Assembly: GCA_006226555.1 (NCBI GenBank)
Contig: SBGS01000064.1
Location: 1 to 7,247 of the forward strand
From: Bacteroidota bacterium
GTDB taxonomy: Bacteria > Bacteroidota > Bacteroidia > Flavobacteriales_D > Crocinitomicaceae
Length of the DNA stretch: 7,247 nucleotides
Direction of reading: 5' to 3'
Below, piece by piece: positions 1-6,032 of this stretch (the stretch's first letter is position 1; every line of letters begins with the position of its first letter). A model generated the notes under the pieces. The model ran no database searches. It had not been told where the DNA came from and was given only the letters and a program-made list of their open reading frames with translations. Made by a program: the position numbers and the translations under genes.

Positions 1-725
1 TGCAAAATACTAAGGCTCGCATTAAAACCTATGCCGTTAAAAACATTGCAGATTTCAAAGTTAAAATCCTTGAAAATCAGTTCTCAGGCATGCTATTATC
101 ATTTAATGGGATCGAGGTCTGGACTAAATTGATCGGAACATTTAATGCTTCAAACCTTCTTGCAGTATATAGCGCAGCAATAGAACTGGGAGAAGAACAC
201 GAAGAGATCCTGACTGCAATAAGTAAGCTCGAATCCGTTGCCGGACGATTCCAGTATTTCAGAAGCAATACGGGTATAACTGCAATCGTAGACTACGCGC
301 ACACCCCTGATGCATTGGAGAATGTACTCAAGACCATCGGGGATATCCGCACGAAAAATGAAACGGTGTTTGTCGTTGTTGGCTGCGGTGGTGATCGCGA
401 TAAAGCAAAAAGACCATTAATGGCAGAGATCTCCTGCAACATGGCGGATAAAGTGATCCTTACTTCAGACAACCCCAGATCAGAAGATCCCGAAGTGATC
501 ATTGATGAGATGATGAAAGGTGTCGATGGATCAAACTTCAAAAAGACATTGAGCATTACAGACCGTGCAGCAGCAATTAAAACCGCAGTAAGCATGTCAG
601 AACCAGGTGATATTATCCTGATCGCAGGGAAAGGACATGAAACCTATCAGGAGATCAAAGGAGTGAAGTACGACTTTGACGATATGAAAACAGTACAGGA
701 ACTATTTGAAAAACTCGAGAAATAA
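1..725 (+). CDS. murE: MurE, UDP-MurNAc-tripeptide synthetase (3' part, start outside window)
   Basis: Cytoplasmic ATP-dependent ligase that adds the third stem-peptide residue to UDP-MurNAc-L-Ala-D-Glu. The reading frame is open from the left edge (first full codon at position 3) and gives 240 residues, about half of a normal MurE, so the N-terminal domain and the P-loop are missing. Fragment residues show GTFNASNLLAVY (45-56, central domain), then the C-terminal domain: GRF (81-83), VDYAHTPDALENVL (96-109), GCGGDRDKAKRP (127-138), DNPRSEDP (156-163) and GKGHETYQ (209-216). In the family, DNPR marks enzymes that accept meso-diaminopimelate, whereas lysine-adding enzymes differ there, so I infer an mDAP peptidoglycan. 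The ATG at 90 is an internal Met (fragment residue 30), because homology clearly continues upstream of it. The stop overlaps the mraY start by one base. The identity is secure; only the 5' boundary is unknown. Confidence 0.97.
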   Translation, partial: QNTKARIKTYAVKNIADFKVKILENQFSGMLLSFNGIEVWTKLIGTFNASNLLAVYSAAIELGEEHEEILTAISKLESVAGRFQYFRSNTGITAIVDYAHTPDALENVLKTIGDIRTKNETVFVVVGCGGDRDKAKRPLMAEISCNMADKVILTSDNPRSEDPEVIIDEMMKGVDGSNFKKTLSITDRAAAIKTAVSMSEPGDIILIAGKGHETYQEIKGVKYDFDDMKTVQELFEKLEK

Positions 726-727
726 TG
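723..727 (+). other. TAATG stop/start overlap coupling murE to mraY
   Basis: The murE stop TAA (723-725) and the mraY ATG (725-727) share one base. No clear Shine-Dalgarno sequence precedes the ATG. This layout is commonly associated with translational coupling by terminating ribosomes; coupling here is inferred. Confidence 0.75.
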
Positions 728-1972
728 TTGTATTACTTATTCGATTATTTAGACCAGATCAACTTCCCGGGGGCGGGATTATTTCATTACATTTCATTTC
801 GCGCAGGAATGGCTTTGATCACTTCATTGATCGTATCCATGCTCTTCGGTAAAAAGATCATCAGATTGCTTCAAAAGCAACAGATCGGAGAAACAGTACG
901 CGACCTAGGACTGGAAGGACAATTGCAAAAGTCCGGAACTCCAACTATGGGAGGTATCATTATACTGAGTGCGATCCTTATTCCAACACTTCTGTTTGCC
1001 AAATTGCATAACATCTATGTGATCACCATGCTTTTAGCAACTGTTTGGCTGGGCGCTATTGGATTCCTGGATGATTATATCAAAGTCTTCAAAAAGAACA
1101 AAGAAGGTTTAGCAGGTAGATTTAAAGTAGTAGGTCAGGTCGGCGTTGGATTGATCGTAGGCTGCATCTTATACTTTCACCCTGATGTTCAGGTTCACAA
1201 AAATGTACCTGCCGATTATCAGCTTAAATCCGGAGAGCACTTCGTAACCAAGCAACACATCGATGACACGGAAACAGCAGACTCAAAGTGGATCGTGACA
1301 CAAGACATGACGACGACCATACCGTTCATTAAGAACAATGAGTTTAATTATAACTGGTTGATTGGTGACTGGGCAAAATCTTACGGATGGTTACTCTTTA
1401 TTCCGGTCGTGATCTTTATTGTTATCGCGGTATCGAATGGTGCAAATATGACGGATGGTCTCGACGGACTTGCTACGGGCACCTCCGCCATAATCGGAAT
1501 CGCCTTGGCAATTCTTGCGTATGTCTCGACTAACATTCGCTTCGCAGATTACCTGGACGTAATGTACATTCCATACGCAGAAGAGATGGTGATCTTCATT
1601 TCTGCTTTCGTAGGTGCATGTATTGGTTTCCTTTGGTACAACGCCTTTCCGGCTCAAGTGTTTATGGGTGATACAGGAAGTCTTGCTTTGGGAGGTATCA
1701 TCGCAGTGTTCGCTATTTCGATCCGTAAAGAATTATTGATCCCTATCCTTTGTGGAATATTCCTGATTGAGAACTTGAGCGTAATGCTTCAAGTCGGCTA
1801 TTTCAAATACACCAAAAAGAAATTCGGAGAAGGACGACGCATATTTAGAATGGCACCTCTCCACCACCACTATCAGAAAAAAGGTCTGCACGAAGCAAAG
1901 ATCGTAGCTCGCTTCTGGATCGTGTCCATATTACTCGCCGTGATCACGATTGTAACACTGAAAGTCAGATAA
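725..1972 (+). CDS. mraY: MraY, phospho-N-acetylmuramoyl-pentapeptide transferase
   Basis: Integral inner-membrane enzyme that moves phospho-MurNAc-pentapeptide from UDP to undecaprenyl phosphate, giving lipid I. The 415-residue product has many hydrophobic segments (for example about 27-42, 77-92, 97-115, 136-151, 221-237, 254-267, 287-304, 319-333, 337-357 and 396-413). Family motifs are GTPTMGG (71-77), the Asp pair in LDDYIK (115-120), NMTDGLDGLATG (241-252), MGDTGSL (314-320) and the histidine run APLHHHYQKKG (377-387). These include the Asp residues and histidines of the known active site. It is longer than the roughly 360 residues of the E. coli enzyme, mainly because of a hydrophilic insert at about 152-205 between two membrane segments, which I recall as common in Bacteroidota. 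The start ATG overlaps the murE stop, and the stop is directly followed by murD. The motif set makes the call secure. Confidence 0.97.
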   Translation: MLYYLFDYLDQINFPGAGLFHYISFRAGMALITSLIVSMLFGKKIIRLLQKQQIGETVRDLGLEGQLQKSGTPTMGGIIILSAILIPTLLFAKLHNIYVITMLLATVWLGAIGFLDDYIKVFKKNKEGLAGRFKVVGQVGVGLIVGCILYFHPDVQVHKNVPADYQLKSGEHFVTKQHIDDTETADSKWIVTQDMTTTIPFIKNNEFNYNWLIGDWAKSYGWLLFIPVVIFIVIAVSNGANMTDGLDGLATGTSAIIGIALAILAYVSTNIRFADYLDVMYIPYAEEMVIFISAFVGACIGFLWYNAFPAQVFMGDTGSLALGGIIAVFAISIRKELLIPILCGIFLIENLSVMLQVGYFKYTKKKFGEGRRIFRMAPLHHHYQKKGLHEAKIVARFWIVSILLAVITIVTLKVR

Positions 1973-1975
1973 TTG
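1970..1975 (+). other. Abutting in-frame junction TAA|TTG between mraY and murD
   Basis: The mraY stop TAA (1970-1972) is followed without any gap by the TTG that starts murD (1973-1975), and both genes use the same reading frame. No ATG or GTG lies in frame between this stop and the conserved dinucleotide-binding loop of MurD, so TTG is the only reasonable start. A weak purine stretch (GAAAG, about 1960-1964) lies upstream. Coupled re-initiation is inferred. Confidence 0.75.
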
Positions 1976-3316
1976 AACATACAAGGTAAACATATCGTTG
2001 TACTTGGAGCCGGTGAATCCGGTTTGGGAGCTTGTATTCTGGCTAAGCAGAAAGGTGCCTATGTTTTTCTTAGCGACAAGGGAAGCATCGCGCCTGAACA
2101 GTTGGTTAAGATCGATGAACTCGGAATCGAATGGGAACAAGGAAGCCATGACATCCCACGTATTCTGGAGGCAGATCTTATTATAAAATCTCCAGGTATA
2201 CCGGACACTGTTCCTTTTATCATTGAAGCAAGAGGCAAAGGCATTCCTGTTATATCAGAGATCGAATTCGGGGGTTATTTCAATAAAGCAAAAACGATCT
2301 GCATTACTGGAAGTAACGGTAAGACGACTACGACCATGCTCACTTATCATATCCTGAAAAAAGCAGGATTAAATGTTGGCCTGGCAGGAAACGTCGGAAG
2401 ATCATTCGCTGCACAAGTAGCAACAGAAAACTTTGATTGGTATGTGATTGAATTAAGCTCATTCCAATTGGATGGTATGTATGAATTCAAAGCAGATGTG
2501 GCCATTCTGCTTAATATCACTCCGGATCATTTAGATCGTTACGATTACCAGATGGCGAACTACGTAAACTCAAAATTCCGTATTGCCAACAACCTCGATA
2601 AAAACTCATGGTTCATATACAACGCAGACGATCCGATCATTACTGAACATCTGGAACATTTGGAAATGGCCGCACAAAAAGCCGCATTCTCACTTTCAAA
2701 ACCAGTGGAAGTCGGCGGTTATCTAGAAAACGAACAACTAACAATAAACATAAAAGATCAATTTACTATGTCAATCCACGATTTAGCCCTAAAAGGTAAG
2801 CACAATGCTGCCAACTCGCTTGCGTCAGGTATTACCGCACGCATTCTTGAGATCAGAAAAGAAGTACTACGCGACAGCCTAAGTGACTTCGTAAACGTTG
2901 AACACCGTTTGGAATTCGTTGCAAAAGTGAACGGTATTGAATTCATCAATGACTCAAAAGCTACCAATGTAAACTCAACATGGTTTGCACTTGAAAGCAT
3001 GGAAAAACCAACTGTATGGATCGTTGGTGGTGTCGACAAAGGAAACGACTACTCCGAACTAATGGAGCTTGTAAAGGAGAAAGTGAAAGCAATAGTTTGT
3101 CTTGGGAAAGACAACGGTAAGATCATTGAAGCTTTCAAAGGAGTCATTCCAGAAATCTACGAAGCAGGTTCAGCAAACGAGGCGGTAGCATACGGTTACA
3201 GACTAGCGAAAAAAGACGAAACAGTTCTTCTTTCTCCTGCTTGCGCAAGCTTTGATCTATTCGAGAATTACGAAGAAAGAGGTAATGAATTTAAAAAGGC
3301 TGTTCGCGCTCTTTAA
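1973..3316 (+). CDS. murD: MurD, UDP-MurNAc-L-alanine:D-glutamate ligase
   Basis: Cytoplasmic ATP-dependent ligase that adds D-glutamate to UDP-MurNAc-L-Ala. At 447 residues it is close to the 438 of E. coli. The N-terminal UDP-binding domain starts with LGAGESGLGA (11-20). The central ATPase domain has the P-loop GSNGKTTTT (113-121), the Glu of ELSSFQLDG (160-168), NITPDHLDRY (181-190) and Lys201 in NSKFRIANN, which matches the carbamylated Lys198 of E. coli MurD. The C-terminal domain has EHRLE (310-314), INDSKATNVNST (325-336), GGVDKG (352-357) and SPACASFDLFENYEERG (421-437), so all expected catalytic and ADP-binding motifs are present. The start is TTG, because the codon before it is the mraY stop and no better start precedes the glycine loop. 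The next gene begins two bases after the stop. Its C-terminal domain resembles the product of that next gene (see findings). Confidence 0.97.
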   Translation: MNIQGKHIVVLGAGESGLGACILAKQKGAYVFLSDKGSIAPEQLVKIDELGIEWEQGSHDIPRILEADLIIKSPGIPDTVPFIIEARGKGIPVISEIEFGGYFNKAKTICITGSNGKTTTTMLTYHILKKAGLNVGLAGNVGRSFAAQVATENFDWYVIELSSFQLDGMYEFKADVAILLNITPDHLDRYDYQMANYVNSKFRIANNLDKNSWFIYNADDPIITEHLEHLEMAAQKAAFSLSKPVEVGGYLENEQLTINIKDQFTMSIHDLALKGKHNAANSLASGITARILEIRKEVLRDSLSDFVNVEHRLEFVAKVNGIEFINDSKATNVNSTWFALESMEKPTVWIVGGVDKGNDYSELMELVKEKVKAIVCLGKDNGKIIEAFKGVIPEIYEAGSANEAVAYGYRLAKKDETVLLSPACASFDLFENYEERGNEFKKAVRAL

Positions 3317-3318
3317 TT

Positions 3319-3783
3319 ATGAAAAAGACCACCACTACATCCAATAAAGCAGACCAGCTGGTCGACCTGAGAAAAGCTCAGTTGCGATCTTTTGTAAACA
3401 ATGAATTGCATGGACATGGCAAACGTGAGGGAATGGAAGTTTTTTCGTGGCCGAATCCACATTTCGACAAACTCTCTACCATGCTCACCTCTTTTCCTTT
3501 CCCGGTGATCTGGATAGGTAAACATGAACAGATCCGCTGCACAACCACCTATTATCCGGAAACGATCGAGAAGATCGAAGCTGCTTTGATCTATGATTGT
3601 GCTGAGATCCAATTCAAGGAAGAGCTGATCGAGAAGATCAAAACGATCATTGCAACCGGAAATCTGGAATCTGCGATGAAAGCAAGAGAAAATTGGATAG
3701 GAGAAAGGATCGTATTGTTGTTCTCTACAGAAGGAGAAAACGCGGCGAATGATATTGAAGCTTTCTCAAAACTGATCGGATAA
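3319..3783 (+). CDS. Unknown 154-residue protein between murD and ftsW; possible degenerate MurD C-domain-like protein
   Basis: I do not recognise a named family. The product has no signal peptide or membrane segment, so it is probably cytosolic. Residues 1-35 are polar and basic (MKKTTTTSNK at the start). From about residue 38 the pattern looks alpha/beta: strand VIWIG (63-67), helix around ETIEKIEA (81-88), strand ALIYD (89-93), helix KEELIEKIK (100-108), strand TIIATG (109-114), helix NLESAMKARENW (115-126) and strand ERIVLLFS (129-136). This order and spacing match the C-terminal domain of the upstream MurD. W65 to VLL is 67 residues here and 69 in MurD, and both share PxxWI. The DSK catalytic motif and the SPACAS segment are absent, so ligase activity is not expected. 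It starts two bases after murD and ends three bases before ftsW, so it is surely part of the operon. A role in wall synthesis is inferred from position only. Confidence 0.85.
   Translation: MKKTTTTSNKADQLVDLRKAQLRSFVNNELHGHGKREGMEVFSWPNPHFDKLSTMLTSFPFPVIWIGKHEQIRCTTTYYPETIEKIEAALIYDCAEIQFKEELIEKIKTIIATGNLESAMKARENWIGERIVLLFSTEGENAANDIEAFSKLIG
3564..3639 (+). repeat. 13-base direct repeat GATCGAGAAGATC, two copies, 63 bases apart
   Basis: Identical copies lie at 3564-3576 and 3627-3639 inside the unknown gene. The period is 63 bases (21 codons), so both copies are read in the same frame and encode IEKI within ETIEKIEA and ELIEKIKT. This could be a small internal duplication of a helix, or chance reuse of the same favoured codons. 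Seven GATC sites fall between 3564 and 3648. Confidence 0.6.
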
Positions 3784-3786
3784 AAA

Positions 3787-4929
3787 ATGCAGCAACTGTT
3801 AAACCACCTCAAAGGCGATCGTGTGATCTGGGTTCTTACCCTTATCATGCTTGCTTTTTCACTTGTTACGGTTTACAGTTTTGTACCAATTCTGGTTAAA
3901 GTTGAGGGAGGAACACCTTTTAAATATCTGTTCAAACACCTCATATATGTAGCAATCTCACTTGGGGCAATGTATTGGATACATCTTCGCGATCCAAAAT
4001 ACGTGTCGCAACTATCAAAGTTTGCCTATTATCTAGCCGTGGCCCTGATGTTATTTACTTTTTTCTTTGGAACTAAAGTAAATGATGCCGGAAGATGGGT
4101 AAAGATCCCATTTGTAGGACTTACGTTCCAGTCATCGGATTTTGCAAAGCTCGCACTTATCATATACCTGTCCCGACTATTGGTGAAAAAGAAAGAGCTC
4201 TTTGGACAATGGAAAGAAGGATTTATACCTGTAGTTATACCTGTTATCGTAATTTGTGGATTGATCGTTAAAGATAACTTTTCAACAGCTGCGATCCTTT
4301 TTGCTATAAGTCTTACCATTATGTTCGTTGGTAAGGTTCCGATCACAAAGATCCTGAGTCTGATCGGAGGCGGAATACTTCTGCTGGCAATGATCGTTTT
4401 AACTCATAAAGCCGCTCCTTCGTTAAACCTTCTACCCCGCTATGAAACATGGGAAAACAGGATATTTAATAAAATAAATGACGATAGCGACGTCCTTGCA
4501 AATGCCCAATCCTTAAACGCTGAGCTTGCCATATATTCCGGATCTGTTTTCGGGAAAGGCGTTGGGGACGGCGAGCTTAAGTCATATATCCCGGAAGCCT
4601 ACGCTGACTTTTACTACGCTAGTTTCGTAGAAGAATTTGGATTGATCTCATCTATCATTCTTATTCTCTTCTATCTTATCCTGCTCTATCGTATCATACG
4701 AATAGGACTAAATGCGAAAAATGAATTTGAAACTTATGTAAGTATTGGAATCGGAATTCTCATGATCACCCAGGCAAGTGTGAATATGCTCGTGTGTACC
4801 GGGGTATTTCCTGTTACAGGACAAAATATGCCTCTATTGGCCATGGGAGGATCTGCTCTGATCATGACATGCGTCGCACTTGGAATCATTCAAGGAATAG
4901 CAGCGAAACAACAAACTACTGAAGAATAA
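3787..4929 (+). CDS. ftsW: FtsW, SEDS-family septal peptidoglycan glycosyltransferase
   Basis: Polytopic inner-membrane enzyme that polymerises lipid II at the division site together with a class B PBP. The 380-residue product shows about ten hydrophobic segments (near 14-34, 48-66, 78-96, 117-131, 146-162, 166-181, 186-204, 284-305, 317-339 and 350-372). SEDS signatures are GRWVKIPFVGLTFQSSDFAK (102-121), the large outer loop with NAQSLNAELAI (239-249) and FGKGVGDGELKSYIPE (255-270), ADFYYASFVEEFG (273-285) and GVFPVTGQNMPLLAMGGSAL (339-358). Asp274 lines up with the Asp shown to be essential in RodA and FtsW. The usual QPSE is QSSD here. The choice of FtsW over the paralogue RodA rests on its place between murD and murG. 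The ATG follows the previous stop by three bases, with an A-rich leader and no strong Shine-Dalgarno sequence. Confidence 0.95.
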   Translation: MQQLLNHLKGDRVIWVLTLIMLAFSLVTVYSFVPILVKVEGGTPFKYLFKHLIYVAISLGAMYWIHLRDPKYVSQLSKFAYYLAVALMLFTFFFGTKVNDAGRWVKIPFVGLTFQSSDFAKLALIIYLSRLLVKKKELFGQWKEGFIPVVIPVIVICGLIVKDNFSTAAILFAISLTIMFVGKVPITKILSLIGGGILLLAMIVLTHKAAPSLNLLPRYETWENRIFNKINDDSDVLANAQSLNAELAIYSGSVFGKGVGDGELKSYIPEAYADFYYASFVEEFGLISSIILILFYLILLYRIIRIGLNAKNEFETYVSIGIGILMITQASVNMLVCTGVFPVTGQNMPLLAMGGSALIMTCVALGIIQGIAAKQQTTEE

Positions 4930-4932
4930 ACA

Positions 4933-6030
4933 ATGAAACTTGAACGCGTTATATTATCAGGAGGAGGAACCGGAGGTCACATATTTCCGGCCGTAGCCAT
5001 TGCCGACGAGATCAAACGTCGCAATCCGGATGTAAAGATTCTATTTATTGGTGCAAAGGGGAAAATGGAAATGGAGAAGGTGCCTCAAGCCGGATATGAG
5101 ATCGTAGGCCTTCCCATTGCGGGTTTGAAGCGAAAGTTTACTTTATCAAATTTTGCTTTGCCATTCAAGATCCTGAAAAGTATGCTAAAGGCACGAAGGA
5201 TTTTGAAAACATTTAAACCACAAGTAGTAATTGGAGTTGGTGGCTATGCCAGTGGTCCTACGTTGAAAGCTGCGACCATGAAAGGAATCCCTTGTGTGAT
5301 CCAAGAGCAAAATTCATTTCCAGGAAAGACGAACAAATTACTTGCGAATAAAGTCGAAAAGATCTGTGTGGCATACGGTGGACTGGAAAAGTTCTTTCCA
5401 TCTGAAAAGATAGTATTGACCGGAAATCCTACCCGAAAGGACATGGTTGAAATAGAAGGCAAAAAAGAAGAAGCAATAGAACACTTTAATCTTAACACCT
5501 CAAAAAAAACCATCCTGATCATCGGAGGAAGTCTGGGAGCCAGAACCCTGAACAACAGTATAATTGAATACTTAGATAAAATACCCGACAACGTTCAGGT
5601 GATATGGCAATGTGGCAAACTCTATTATGAGACGATTAAGAATGAGATAGGAACATCCATTCCTGAGAGCGTTAAATTGATGCAATTCGTTCAGCGCATG
5701 GACCTTGCGTATGCTGCGGCTGACATTATCATTTCTCGAGCTGGGGCTATATCCGTTTCTGAGCTTTGTATAATTGGAAAGCCTGTAATTCTGGTCCCTT
5801 CGCCGAATGTAGCCGAAGATCATCAAACTAAAAATGCTATGGCGTTAGTAAACAAGGACGCAGCAATACTTGTTAGGGACGAGGATGCTTCTTCAGATCT
5901 GATGCGCACTTGTTTTGACCTTCTTAACTATCAGTCAATGGGAGATAAGCTCGGAGCTAATATCCTGAAGCTGGCCAAACCAAACGCAACAGGCGAAATT
6001 GTTAATGTCATAGAATCCGTTGTACGATAA
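4933..6030 (+). CDS. murG: MurG, lipid II synthase (UDP-GlcNAc transferase)
   Basis: Peripheral enzyme on the inner face of the membrane that transfers GlcNAc from UDP-GlcNAc to lipid I, giving lipid II (GT28 family, GT-B fold). The 365 residues match the normal length. The N-terminal acceptor domain has the glycine loop GGGTGGHIFPA (10-20, with catalytic-loop His16), GVGGYASGP (101-109) and IQEQNSFPGKTN (123-134). The hinge region has TGNPTR (163-168). The C-terminal donor domain has GGSLGARTLN (198-207), SRAGAISVSEL (268-278), GKPVILVPSP (282-291) and AEDHQTKNA (294-302), the UDP-GlcNAc-binding region. The start lies three bases after the ftsW stop, with GAAG a few bases upstream. Its stop overlaps the murC start. 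Nothing looks truncated or altered. Confidence 0.97.
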   Translation: MKLERVILSGGGTGGHIFPAVAIADEIKRRNPDVKILFIGAKGKMEMEKVPQAGYEIVGLPIAGLKRKFTLSNFALPFKILKSMLKARRILKTFKPQVVIGVGGYASGPTLKAATMKGIPCVIQEQNSFPGKTNKLLANKVEKICVAYGGLEKFFPSEKIVLTGNPTRKDMVEIEGKKEEAIEHFNLNTSKKTILIIGGSLGARTLNNSIIEYLDKIPDNVQVIWQCGKLYYETIKNEIGTSIPESVKLMQFVQRMDLAYAAADIIISRAGAISVSELCIIGKPVILVPSPNVAEDHQTKNAMALVNKDAAILVRDEDASSDLMRTCFDLLNYQSMGDKLGANILKLAKPNATGEIVNVIESVVR

Positions 6031-6032
6031 TG
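6028..6032 (+). other. TAATG stop/start overlap coupling murG to murC
   Basis: The murG stop TAA (6028-6030) shares its last base with the murC ATG (6030-6032), the same arrangement as murE/mraY. No Shine-Dalgarno sequence is visible, so coupled translation is the likely mode of initiation (inferred). Confidence 0.75.

Noticed and set aside
293..595. Open reading frame on the minus strand, and similar ones elsewhere (for example 2758-3039, 4029-4346, 5244-5591)
   Set aside because: They lie fully inside clear core genes on the other strand, have no recognisable motifs and no room for their own signals.
90..725. Taking ATG 90 as the true start of the first gene
   Set aside because: The frame is open to the left edge, and the upstream codons read as normal MurE sequence, so this Met is internal.
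3866..3885. Possible Bacteroidota -7 promoter element (TAnnTTTG) near TACAGTTTTG early in ftsW
   Set aside because: The spacing is wrong (four bases between TA and TTTG), no matching -33 element was seen, and the site lies inside ftsW.
5461..5467. A6G run in murG resembling a slippery -1 frameshift heptamer
   Set aside because: The run is read as AAA AAA GAA, so it is not in the A AAA AAG register needed, and murG continues normally with all motifs intact.
5502..5509. Run of eight A in murG that could mark a slippage site or a sequencing indel
   Set aside because: The reading frame stays correct across it (SKKTILIIGG is standard MurG sequence), so there is no sign of a frameshift or programmed slippage.
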